From assembly GCA_024231215.1 (NCBI GenBank), contig JAAEQR010000186.1, positions 1 to 34,085 on the forward strand: a stretch of 34,085 bases of DNA, in the 5' to 3' direction. Each line of letters starts with the position of its first letter. The first letter of the stretch is position 1. A program made the translations under genes and the position numbers. Below are positions 8,590-15,924 of this stretch, one piece after another. This DNA is from PVC group bacterium. GTDB lineage: Bacteria > Omnitrophota > Gorgyraeia > B26-G9. Under the pieces are notes generated by a model that saw nothing but the letters and a program-made list of their open reading frames with translations, was not told where the DNA came from and did not search any database.

Positions 8590-8739
8590 TTTGATTATAT
8601 TATTAACCCGTTTTATTGTTTCTGCAAGTACTTCTTCTTCAAAAGGCATTGTAATCCACCCGTCTGCCAGAGTTTCTCTAACAAGCTTCTTTAGCTCATC
8701 TTTGTCTCTAGCGGAAATAAATATAATCGGGATGTTCTT
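8590..8739 (-). pseudogene. 3' half of a receiver gene in inverted orientation
   Basis: On the minus strand the sequence translates as strand 4 to helix 5 of a receiver: NIPIIFISARDKDELKK, then a segment ending ADGWITMPFEEEVLAE and TIKRVNNIIK. The usual KPF Lys is Met (TMPF). There is no start codon or ribosome site, and a TAA lies just upstream in frame. Together with the forward half at 8494 it makes up most of one receiver, lacking the middle that would carry the phospho-Asp. Inversion plus deletion of a single gene is the simplest explanation; fusion of two different receivers is the alternative. Confidence 0.75.
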
Positions 8740-8827
8740 ACTATATTATAGTATAATTAAACTTATGGATAAATTGAGAAAAAATAATATGTAATAAAAA
8801 TGGGTATATTATGATAAAACATTTGTC

Positions 8828-8859
8828 TTGACATAAACATTCCCACGATATAGTATAAT
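8828..8859 (+). promoter_or_regulatory. Candidate promoter for the V4R protein and downstream signalling genes
   Basis: A perfect TTGACA (8828-8833) is followed by TAGTAT at 17-base spacing (8851-8856) or TATAAT at 20-base spacing (8854-8859). It lies in the longest non-coding stretch of the island, right after the broken receiver. A new transcript therefore probably begins here and covers the second half of the island. Confidence 0.55.
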
Positions 8860-8941
8860 ATTATAGTTTTGTCCTGATTTATGCAGAACAAAGAATAGTA
8901 TTATATACTAGTATTATCTGTTCTGGTGAAACTATAATATT
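8857..8941 (+). repeat. Large imperfect palindrome in the leader of the V4R gene
   Basis: Outer arms are exact over 13 bases (AATATTATAGTTT at 8857-8869 and its reverse complement at 8929-8941). Inner arms are AGAACAAAGAATAGTA (8885-8900) and TAGTATTATCTGTTCT (8909-8924), with three mismatches, around a short AT loop. The left arm has about 11 extra bases between outer and inner parts. It overlaps or directly follows the candidate -10, so the RNA leader would fold into a long hairpin ending about 45 bases before the start codon. It could be an operator, an RNA switch or a small mobile-repeat remnant. Confidence 0.7.
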
Positions 8942-8986
8942 CTTCAAGAGAAATATACATGGATAATGGTGCTAGGAGGATGCTTG

Positions 8987-10456
8987 ATGCTAGACACAGT
9001 AAAAGTCCCAGAGCCGTTTGAACCGATTTTTCAAAAAGCGCAAGAGCATGTAAGTGCTTATTTTAAAGACAGGAAAGAAGATCCTTCCCAAGGCACAATC
9101 GAAATATTTAATGAACGGTATATTCTGATTCGTGCCGCATCTATGTCAATTGATTTTTTCGAGGCAATAAAAAAATTATATAATGATAAAGAGGATGTGC
9201 AGGCAAGTAATATTGCTCGGCAGATACTTTTTGATTTAGCGCATATGATCGGTCGTCAGGACGCAAAGAATTTTCATAATAAGATGAAAGTAACAGATCC
9301 AATAGAAAAGCTTTCTGTGGGGCCCATTCATTTTGCTTATTCAGGCTGGGCTTCTGTGGATATTTTACCTGAGTCAAAGCCTAGCCCGGATGACAATTTT
9401 TATCTTATCTATGACCATCCATTTTCTTTTGAGGCTGATTCCTGGAAGAAGCAGCAAAAAAAGAGTGATTTCCCCGTATGTATTATGAATGCCGGTTATT
9501 CTTCCGGGTGGTGCGAGGAAAGTTTCAGAATTCCACTTGTTGCTATGGAGATTATGTGTAGTGCCACAGGAGATGATACTTGCCGGTTTATCATGGCACC
9601 TCCCTCCAAAATAGAGGAAAAAATCAAACAGTATCAGGGGGTAAACACGAAAAAGCAAGGGAAAAAGATTAATTTTGAAATTCCAGGCTTTTTTCTTCGT
9701 AAACAACTGGAAAAAAGCCTGGACTGGCAGGTGGACACAAGTAATGCCATTGCAAATTTATCGAAAATGTTTCTTTCTCAAGTTTCTTCAGACGATATAT
9801 CGTATCTGGCGGCGGGATATGCAAAGCGTTTTACAGAAAGTCCGCATGGATATATGGGGTACATGGATGTTCATACCGGATATTTTGTAGCGTTAGAAAA
9901 AAATCAGGTGACGCCCCCTCTGGGTGAGGTCAAGAAGAGAGATGAATTAACAAAAGAATGTAAGAAACTGTGGAATTGGACGGTAAAACAAAAGCAGTGC
10001 TTGTTGGTCAATGATGCATTAAATGATCCTCGGTGTTCGGCTGTTTTAGAAGAAAAAGCATTAGTACAGCGTTTTGTTTGTGTTTCTGCGGTTTTTGAAG
10101 AGAATCTGATTGGCCAGATACTAGTGGTAAATTCTACCCGTCACTATACTCAGGAGGACCTAAAGTTTTTAGAAAGCTTAGCGCAGTTGTATGTTATTGC
10201 GGTGCAACGAATGGAAGCAGAAAAACAGATAGAACAAGTAGCAGCGTCTAAAATGCTTGCAAAATTTTCTCACGATTTAAGATCTCCTTTAGGAATTATT
10301 AGGGAGGGGACCAGCCAAATTTTAGAAGGGATGTTAGGACCGACAACTCAGGAACAGCAAGAATTTTTGAACATCGTTATCGCAGAAGTAGAACGCTTAA
10401 CCAAAACCATAGAAAAGGTTATGGCAGAAGGGGATAAGCTGTCAGATGAAAATTAA
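8987..10456 (+). CDS. V4R-GAF protein with an isolated HisKA (DHp) domain
   Basis: Protein of 489 aa. Residues to about 215 match the V4R small-molecule-binding domain known from XylR/DmpR-type sensors, with the signature NAGYSSGWCEESF and the Cys residues of CSATGDDTC. A GAF domain follows (about 240-400). The last 75 residues are a HisKA helix pair with phospho-His H429 in KFSHDLRSPLG, and the gene then stops: there is no HATPase domain. The HisKA part is related to that of the hybrid kinase at 5447 (IREG, QEFL, V.RL). The ATG at 8987 follows AGGAGG (8974-8979) at 7 bases and is preferred over 8966. It cannot autophosphorylate in the usual way. It may act as a ligand-gated histidine phosphotransferase, or be a decayed kinase. 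Confidence 0.88.
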   Translation: MLDTVKVPEPFEPIFQKAQEHVSAYFKDRKEDPSQGTIEIFNERYILIRAASMSIDFFEAIKKLYNDKEDVQASNIARQILFDLAHMIGRQDAKNFHNKMKVTDPIEKLSVGPIHFAYSGWASVDILPESKPSPDDNFYLIYDHPFSFEADSWKKQQKKSDFPVCIMNAGYSSGWCEESFRIPLVAMEIMCSATGDDTCRFIMAPPSKIEEKIKQYQGVNTKKQGKKINFEIPGFFLRKQLEKSLDWQVDTSNAIANLSKMFLSQVSSDDISYLAAGYAKRFTESPHGYMGYMDVHTGYFVALEKNQVTPPLGEVKKRDELTKECKKLWNWTVKQKQCLLVNDALNDPRCSAVLEEKALVQRFVCVSAVFEENLIGQILVVNSTRHYTQEDLKFLESLAQLYVIAVQRMEAEKQIEQVAASKMLAKFSHDLRSPLGIIREGTSQILEGMLGPTTQEQQEFLNIVIAEVERLTKTIEKVMAEGDKLSDEN

Positions 10457-10477
10457 AAATAGATACTTGGGGATATA

Positions 10478-10846
10478 ATGCCTAAAAAGATATTAGTTGT
10501 TGATGATGAAGTTCATGTTTTGAAACTGCTGGAATCGCGGCTGCGGGCAAATGGGTATGAAGTCATTACGGCAAGTGATGGTGAAGAGGGCTTGCAAAAG
10601 GTGAGTTCGGAAAATCCGGATTTAATCATCCTGGATGTTGTCATGCCTAAAATGGATGGTTATACATTTGTGCGTAAGATAAAATATGATACATCAATAC
10701 GAACGATTCCTATTATTATACTTACAGCAAAAAATGAATTGAAAGAGTTATTTGAACTTGAAGGCGCCAAAGATTATATAGTTAAACCTTTTAAAACAGA
10801 AGAATTATTAACAAAAGTGAAAGAAAATTTAGGGGAAAGGATCTAA
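10478..10846 (+). CDS. Stand-alone CheY-like receiver
   Basis: Receiver domain of 122 aa with D9/D10, phospho-Asp D53 (LIILDVVMPKMDG), Thr in IILTAKNE and Lys in VKPFKTEEL. There is no output domain. GGGGA precedes the ATG. It lies 21 bases after the V4R-GAF-DHp gene, so that protein's His domain is a natural phosphate donor or acceptor for it. Confidence 0.95.
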   Translation: MPKKILVVDDEVHVLKLLESRLRANGYEVITASDGEEGLQKVSSENPDLIILDVVMPKMDGYTFVRKIKYDTSIRTIPIIILTAKNELKELFELEGAKDYIVKPFKTEELLTKVKENLGERI

Positions 10847-10865
10847 TATTATCAGAGGAGAAACA

Positions 10866-10988
10866 ATGAAAATACTTATTGTCGATGATGAAAAAGAGAT
10901 GATCGAGAATTTGCACGAATTTTTATCGCGTAAGGGATATGCTGCGGTATTGTTAGAAAAGATAAAGGAACTTTTACGGGAAAGTTAA
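10866..10988 (+). pseudogene. Receiver remnant with large internal deletion (40 aa)
   Basis: A short frame with ATG and GGAG ribosome site. It starts as a perfect receiver (MKILIVDDEKEMIENLHEFL, then SRKGYAAV) and jumps directly to a typical C-terminal helix (LLEKIKELLRES) before TAA. About 80 codons are missing, including the phospho-Asp, Thr and Lys positions, but the frame is kept. It cannot be a working receiver; at 40 aa it might still be translated as a peptide. It sits between two intact signalling genes with gaps of 19 bases on each side. Confidence 0.75.
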
Positions 10989-11007
10989 TCAGAAAGAAAA
11001 TAACGGT

Positions 11008-12696
11008 ATGGAAAAAGCAAAAATTTTAGTTATTGACGATGAAGCAGTTATTCGCCAGTTATTATTGCGGACATTAAGCGATAAAGGGTATGAGGTGGAA
11101 GTTGCTGAGGATGGCAGCCGGGCCTTAGAGAAGATAAAAAGTAATGTTTTTAATATGCTTATTACTGACTTGAAAATGCCAAAAGTAAGCGGAATGGAAG
11201 TGTTGGCGGAAATCAAAAAAATAAATCCCTATGTGGAAGTAATTATTATTACCGGATATCCTACGATAGACGCGGCAGTAGAGGCAATAAAAATCGGGGC
11301 ATTTGATTTTATTTGCAAACCGTTTGATCTGCTGGAAATTCAAACAAAAATTCAGCTGTGTTTAGAACGCCAGAAGCGTAATTTAAGCCATATCCAAGTG
11401 ACCGAATTAACAGCACTTTTTGATTTGACGAAAGCTAGTATACTAGCGCACAGCGTTGAATCTTTATGGGAGTTGATTTTAACAACTGCGTTGGAAGTTT
11501 CCGGAGCGCAGAGTGGATCTGTCTTTTTGTGGGATAAGCAGACGAATTCTTTTGGCAAAAAATTTGGCAAGAAATTGTGGGAGGATGCTCCGACCTTTAC
11601 CCTGAACGAAGAAGTGCTGGCCAAGGAGATTAAAAAGGGAGAAACACAGCTTATTATTAAAGAGAAAGATGATAAGCTGATCAAGGAACTGCTCTCAGAT
11701 GGCGAAGAACCTAATTCCTTGCTTATTGCTCCGCTGGTAGGTAATCCTTTGCACTGCGAGGAGAGTATTTTAGGTGCTGTTGTTGTGAGCGCTAAAGCCA
11801 GTGGAGATAGTTTTTCAGAACGCGATAAAATGTTGGCTTCGATTTTAGCCGGGCAGGCAGCGACAATACTCAGGAATTCGGAGCTTTACGGCGAGTTGGA
11901 AAAAAAAGTGGAAGCACTCAAGGAATCGATAGATAAACTACATGAAACACAGAACCAGCTTATACAGACTGAAAAGTTAGCTTCCGTTGGACAGTTGGCT
12001 TTTGGGATTGCACATGAGATCAGAAATCCTTTAGGGATTGTTCTTGGGGGAGTGGAGTACTTGAGCACAATTATTAAAACAGAAGATTCAGATACCAATG
12101 AGGCAATCGCGAAAATAAAGAAATCTATAAGCCGGGCGAATAATATTATTGTTGATCTTTTAAAATTTTCCCGGGCGTCGCGTTTAAATATCCAGGAAAT
12201 GGATGTTTGCGAAATAATAGATGAAGTTGCTTTGCTGATTACGAACAAGGCGTATTTTAACAGTGTTAAAATAGAAAAAAGTTATCAGGAAGACCCGCTG
12301 TTGATGCAAGGCGATGTTTCAATGTTGAGACAGGTGTTTTTTAATATTTGCTCCAATGCGGTAGATGCAATGCCTAAGGGTGGAGTTCTTAGCTTAAACA
12401 TATTAAAAAAGAGCGATGAGTCAACGGGAGAGGATGTTGTTGTTGTCGAGATTGGTGATACCGGGATGGGAATGTCTAAAGAGCATTGTTTAAGGATATT
12501 TGACCCGTTTTTCACGACAAAAGATCCGGGTAAGGGCACTGGGTTAGGATTAAGCATTGTGCATATGATCTTAGAGAGACACGATGCAAAAGTCTGGGTT
12601 GAGAGCGAAGAACATAAAGGTACTAAATTTGTTATCGAAATGTTGCAGAATAAGAGTGTTGAGTTAAAAAACAAGGAAGGAAACAATGATGGCTAA
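11008..12696 (+). CDS. Histidine kinase, REC-GAF-HisKA-HATPase
   Basis: Soluble kinase of 562 aa. An NtrC-like N-terminal receiver (phospho-Asp D54 in LITDLKMPKVSGMEVL, IIITGYPTID) is followed by GAF at about 150-295. A coiled linker (LEKKVEALKESIDKL) leads to HisKA with H336 in GIAHEIRNPLG, and HATPase follows (DTGMGMSKEH, GTGLGLSIVHMI). The GAF domain probably senses a small molecule, while the receiver lets another kinase control activity. The 3' end overlaps the next receiver gene by 11 bases, so the two are co-translated and probably partners. Confidence 0.93.
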   Translation: MEKAKILVIDDEAVIRQLLLRTLSDKGYEVEVAEDGSRALEKIKSNVFNMLITDLKMPKVSGMEVLAEIKKINPYVEVIIITGYPTIDAAVEAIKIGAFDFICKPFDLLEIQTKIQLCLERQKRNLSHIQVTELTALFDLTKASILAHSVESLWELILTTALEVSGAQSGSVFLWDKQTNSFGKKFGKKLWEDAPTFTLNEEVLAKEIKKGETQLIIKEKDDKLIKELLSDGEEPNSLLIAPLVGNPLHCEESILGAVVVSAKASGDSFSERDKMLASILAGQAATILRNSELYGELEKKVEALKESIDKLHETQNQLIQTEKLASVGQLAFGIAHEIRNPLGIVLGGVEYLSTIIKTEDSDTNEAIAKIKKSISRANNIIVDLLKFSRASRLNIQEMDVCEIIDEVALLITNKAYFNSVKIEKSYQEDPLLMQGDVSMLRQVFFNICSNAVDAMPKGGVLSLNILKKSDESTGEDVVVVEIGDTGMGMSKEHCLRIFDPFFTTKDPGKGTGLGLSIVHMILERHDAKVWVESEEHKGTKFVIEMLQNKSVELKNKEGNNDG

Positions 12697-13072
12697 GGGC
12701 ACTATTCTTTTAATTGATGATGAGGAGGATTTTTGTTTTTTTGTAAAGCGTAACTTAGAGCGAACCGGGAGATTTTCTGTAATTTATGCCACAGATCCGG
12801 ATCAAGGAATTAATCTGGCAAAACGGAATTCTCCTGAGATTATATTACTGGATATTACTATGCCTAAAAAAGATGGATTGCAAGTGTTGGCGCAGCTTAA
12901 AAAAGATAAAAAAACAATGGCGATTCCAATCATGATGCTTACCGCAGTAGAAGACGATCAGTCTAAATTGACTGCAGCGCGTTGTTATTGCGAAGATTAT
13001 ATTATTAAGCCTGTAACTTTTGAGGCATTACAAGATAAGATACATGAAGTGCTTAGCAGGCAGGGAAAATAA
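12686..13072 (+). CDS. Stand-alone receiver
   Basis: Receiver of 128 aa with D11/D12, phospho-Asp D56 (IILLDITMPKKDG), Thr in MMLTAVEDD and Lys in IIKPVTFE. It starts inside the end of the preceding kinase gene with AAGGAAGG as ribosome site; either of two adjacent ATG codons (12686, 12689) could be used. It shares IDDEEDFCFFVK and NLE.TG with the next receiver, so the pair arose by tandem duplication, more anciently than the 318/795 pair. Confidence 0.94.
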   Translation: MMAKGTILLIDDEEDFCFFVKRNLERTGRFSVIYATDPDQGINLAKRNSPEIILLDITMPKKDGLQVLAQLKKDKKTMAIPIMMLTAVEDDQSKLTAARCYCEDYIIKPVTFEALQDKIHEVLSRQGK

Positions 13073-13104
13073 AAGAAAAGTTTGATTAGGAAGGAAGGTG
13101 GGAA

Positions 13105-13488
13105 ATGAGCGTTGAACGGAAAATAGTTGTTGTTGATGATGAGGAAGATTTTTGTTTTTTTGTAAAAAAGAATTTAGAGGCAACGGGGAACTTCCGCGTA
13201 TTACTTGCGCATAACGGTGAAGATGGGATTCGACTCACAAGACTGGAAATGCCTGATGTTGTTTTGCTGGATGTTATGATGCCGAATTTAGGGGGGCCTG
13301 ATGTTGCGGATATTTTAAATAGCGATCCAAAGACCAAAGATATCCCCGTGATATTCCTGACAGCCATAGTAACGAAGCAGGAAATCGGAGTAGAGCCAAT
13401 GAAGGCTATCGGAGGATTGAATTATATTGCGAAGCCTGTGGAAATAGCTCAGCTGGTAGAAGCAATAAATAAAGTTATTAGCAAGTAA
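13105..13488 (+). CDS. Stand-alone receiver, paralogue of the preceding gene
   Basis: Receiver of 127 aa with D11/D12, phospho-Asp D56 (VVLLDVMMPNLGG), Thr in IFLTAIVT and Lys in IAKPVEIAQ. AAGGAAGGTGGG precedes the ATG. The helix-1 face DFCFFVKKNLEATG nearly matches that of the neighbour at 12686, suggesting that the same kinase can phosphorylate both. The unusual FCFF in helix 1 is a useful marker of this subfamily. Confidence 0.94.
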   Translation: MSVERKIVVVDDEEDFCFFVKKNLEATGNFRVLLAHNGEDGIRLTRLEMPDVVLLDVMMPNLGGPDVADILNSDPKTKDIPVIFLTAIVTKQEIGVEPMKAIGGLNYIAKPVEIAQLVEAINKVISK

Positions 13489-13512
13489 CTCCCAAGAGAA
13501 GCTATTTTTATT

Positions 13513-15015
13513 ATGAATATGAAGCGTAAAATAATTTTCATCTTTGGATTAATTACGGTAATTCCTTGTCTTATGGCATATTATTTATCAATGGTTATGC
13601 CGCAAGCCTCTTTTTTAGTAAAGTCATTATTGATCTTGATTACGTGCATCATTGGTGTTTTAGGAGGAGTTTATCTTGTAAAATTAATAGAATTGATTAC
13701 AAAGTTATATGAAAAATTAAACTTTGTTGCAGAAGGCAATTTTGTTCAGGAGGTTAAAGCCCCGACAAGTGAAGTAGATAGTTTAGCGGTTTCTATTAAT
13801 AAAGTAACAAAAAAATTGAGAGAGAACGCGAACGAATTAGAAAAAAGAGCGATATTGATCGAGCGTTCGGCCCAGGAATTAAGGCGTAGGGATGAAATAA
13901 AAACAACTTATCTGTCCACAGTAGCGCATGAATTACGGGCTCCACTAATAAATATAGATAAGAGCTCTGTTTTTTTGATAGAAGAAGCAGAGGCAATTAC
14001 GCCGGAAGATAAATCTAAGTTTCTTAAAATTATTAATAGTAGCGCACAGCGTCTTTTGCACATGGTCAATGATTTATTGGATATGTCAAAATTAGAAGCT
14101 GGGGAAATGGTAATTCAGTATGAATTGCTTGATATTCAGGAAGTGATTAATGAGGCTATCGATGCTGTAGAAAGATGGCGATTAAGTAAAAAAATAGAGC
14201 TGATAGTTAAGATTACACCTAATCTCCCTAAGGTTTATGCAGACAAAGATCGTGTTATCCAGATAATTATTAATTTGTTGAGTAATGCGATTAAATTTAC
14301 AGGTCCTAACGGGAAGATTGTGATAGAAAGTAAGATTTTCGAGAAGTCATTTCTAATGGTTTCGGTGGAAGATACAGGTGTTGGTTTTTCAGATGAGCAG
14401 AGTGCACTGTTATTTGTACGATATAAACTACAACAAGAGGTTGGTTCATATAATACCCTGCCGAATACAGGATTGGGCCTGCCGATTGCTAAGCAAATAG
14501 TAGAATTGCATGGGGGTAAAATTTGGGCTAAAAGTGAACCAAACAAGGGAAGTAAATTTTCTTTTAGTCTTCCGTTGGAATTGAGTAGCGATTCGGTTAC
14601 GGCGATGTTTAATCCAAACGGGTTGCGTAAAAAGATTTTGGTTATTGATGATGAAGCTACGGTTAGAGAATTGTTATGCCGTGAGTTGGTTAAAAGAGGT
14701 TATTATGTGGATACTGCTTCAGATGGGTTTGAAGGATTTAAGCAGGCAATGAAAAATAGCTATGATTTAGTTATTACCGATGTCCGGATGCCGAATATGG
14801 ATGGTATTGACTGTATAAATATATTAAAGAAGATAGATACCAGTCTTTCGATAATTGTGGTTACTGGTTTTCCGGTAGATCATGATTTAAAAGATGTTCT
14901 TAAAAACAATGCGTATATTTGTGTTAAAAAGCCTTTTGATTTACCTGAATTTTTAAAAACAATTGAAAATTCCTGTTTGACAGAAAAAGATGATGGGGAC
15001 AAAACAGAGAGATAG
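13513..15015 (+). CDS. Membrane-anchored hybrid histidine kinase, 2TM-HisKA-HATPase-REC
   Basis: Protein of 500 aa. Two closely spaced membrane helices (about 7-25 and 32-55) leave almost no periplasmic loop, so the signal is probably membrane-borne or cytoplasmic. A HAMP-like linker with coiled coil (about 56-125) leads to HisKA with H139 in TVAHELRAPL, HATPase (DTGVGFSDEQ, NTGLGLPIAKQI) and a C-terminal NtrC-like receiver with phospho-Asp D423 (LVITDVRMPNMDG). No clear ribosome site precedes the ATG at 13513; a second ATG two codons later is possible. It is followed after two bases by a receiver gene. Confidence 0.92.
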   Translation: MNMKRKIIFIFGLITVIPCLMAYYLSMVMPQASFLVKSLLILITCIIGVLGGVYLVKLIELITKLYEKLNFVAEGNFVQEVKAPTSEVDSLAVSINKVTKKLRENANELEKRAILIERSAQELRRRDEIKTTYLSTVAHELRAPLINIDKSSVFLIEEAEAITPEDKSKFLKIINSSAQRLLHMVNDLLDMSKLEAGEMVIQYELLDIQEVINEAIDAVERWRLSKKIELIVKITPNLPKVYADKDRVIQIIINLLSNAIKFTGPNGKIVIESKIFEKSFLMVSVEDTGVGFSDEQSALLFVRYKLQQEVGSYNTLPNTGLGLPIAKQIVELHGGKIWAKSEPNKGSKFSFSLPLELSSDSVTAMFNPNGLRKKILVIDDEATVRELLCRELVKRGYYVDTASDGFEGFKQAMKNSYDLVITDVRMPNMDGIDCINILKKIDTSLSIIVVTGFPVDHDLKDVLKNNAYICVKKPFDLPEFLKTIENSCLTEKDDGDKTER

Positions 15016-15017
15016 TA

Positions 15018-15401
15018 ATGGCAAAGATCCTTGTGGTAGATGATGATATGGTCATAAGAGATTTATTTAAGCGAATATTGACTCAAGAAGGGCATGAAGT
15101 TTTCACCGCAGAAAGCGGAGAGGAATGCCTTGAAGTGTTAGCCCAGGAAGGAGTAGATCATATCAGTATGGTGTTTTTAGATTTAAAAATGCCTGGCATT
15201 GGAGGGGAAAATACGTTGGATGTTCTTAAGAAATGTTATAAAAAATTGCCGGTAATCGTTATGAGTGCCTATGGCATGTTTTGCACGACGACTAAACTGG
15301 TGCAAAAAGGAAATGTTGCATATTTGAATAAACCGTTTGATATGGAATATATTAAAATTATTGTGCGCAATAAATTGAGTGAAAATACGGATTTTGAATA
15401 A
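15018..15401 (+). CDS. Stand-alone receiver
   Basis: Receiver of 127 aa. It has D8/D9, phospho-Asp D55 (MVFLDLKMPGIGG), Ser in VMSAYG where many have Thr, and Lys in LNKPFDME. It begins 2 bases after the stop of the hybrid kinase, so partnership with that kinase is likely. It is the last receiver before the DNA-binding protein. The broken receiver at 8494 shares its N-terminal pattern. Confidence 0.94.
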   Translation: MAKILVVDDDMVIRDLFKRILTQEGHEVFTAESGEECLEVLAQEGVDHISMVFLDLKMPGIGGENTLDVLKKCYKKLPVIVMSAYGMFCTTTKLVQKGNVAYLNKPFDMEYIKIIVRNKLSENTDFE

Positions 15402-15416
15402 AGAGCGGAGAATGAT

Positions 15417-15698
15417 ATGGCTGATAAGATTTTTTCTATATCTGAAGCGGCGCAATATTTGGGGGTATTCCCTCTTACTTTAAGGAATTGGGAGAAGAAA
15501 GGATTATTGCGTTCTTTTCGTACTCCGGGGGGACATCGCAGGTTTAAAAAGAGTGAACTGGATCGAATTATTGGGGTAGAAAAAGAAGAAGATAAAATAA
15601 CAGAGGCCATCCGGAAATTGCAGGAAATCCAGTTGTCCAATGGGCGTCAGGAAACGATAAATATTGCTATAGAAAACCTAAAAAAAATCGCAGAATAA
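15417..15698 (+). CDS. Small MerR-like helix-turn-helix DNA-binding protein
   Basis: Protein of 93 aa. Residues 5-52 form a MerR-type winged HTH (FSISEAAQYLGVFPLTLRNW, then the wing motif TPGGHRRFKKSELD). The C-terminal 40 residues are a short helix without effector-binding domain or metal-binding Cys. GCGGAGA precedes the ATG. It is the only recognisable DNA-binding domain in the 15.7-kb signalling island and closes it, 15 bases after the last receiver. It may be the transcriptional output, through contact with a phosphorylated receiver, or an autoregulator of the island. An excisionase-like role is less likely given the context. Confidence 0.85.
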   Translation: MADKIFSISEAAQYLGVFPLTLRNWEKKGLLRSFRTPGGHRRFKKSELDRIIGVEKEEDKITEAIRKLQEIQLSNGRQETINIAIENLKKIAE

Positions 15699-15782
15699 GT
15701 AATTCTCGAGTTTTAAAAGAATGGGAGTATTATTAATTCCTTGCAGGATGTTTTATGATATGTTTTTATTAAGTTAAAAGAA

Positions 15783-15858
15783 GTATTGCGATGATAAAAT
15801 ACTCTTCGTAGTAAAATCTTTCCTTTATTGACAGTATAAGGTATTGCTTGTAAAATAC
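15783..15858 (+). promoter_or_regulatory. Promoter with duplicated dyad, upstream of FMN oxidoreductase
   Basis: TTGACA (15828-15833), 17 bases, TAAAAT (15851-15856): a near-consensus sigma70 promoter. Two copies of an imperfect dyad are present, GTATTGC-N5-TAAAATAC at 15783-15802 and GTATTGC-N3-TAAAATAC at 15841-15858. The second overlaps the -10 box and the first lies upstream, 58 bases apart start to start. This arrangement suits a repressor or redox regulator, but the regulator is not identified. Confidence 0.6.
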
Positions 15859-15871
15859 TGATATATTATTA

Positions 15872-15912
15872 AACCCAGAATTTGCATTTACGTCTAATAC
15901 AACATCTGGGTT
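15872..15912 (+). repeat. MITE-like repeat, short copy (ends only)
   Basis: 41 bases beginning AACCCAGAATTTGCA and ending ATCTGGGTT, the same inverted ends as the longer copies at 25647 and 26283 but with the whole interior missing. It lies in the predicted leader of the FMN oxidoreductase gene, where it would form a hairpin about 12 bases before the start codon. Confidence 0.75.
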
Positions 15913-15924
15913 AGAAAACCAAAT

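Noticed and set aside
8552-8794. Forward open frames across the broken receiver
   Set aside because: They are shadows over the inverted half; the reverse strand explains the sequence as a receiver C-terminus.
11886-12686. Long reverse-strand frames inside the REC-GAF kinase gene
   Set aside because: Antisense shadows of a clear kinase; no ribosome sites and no family features.
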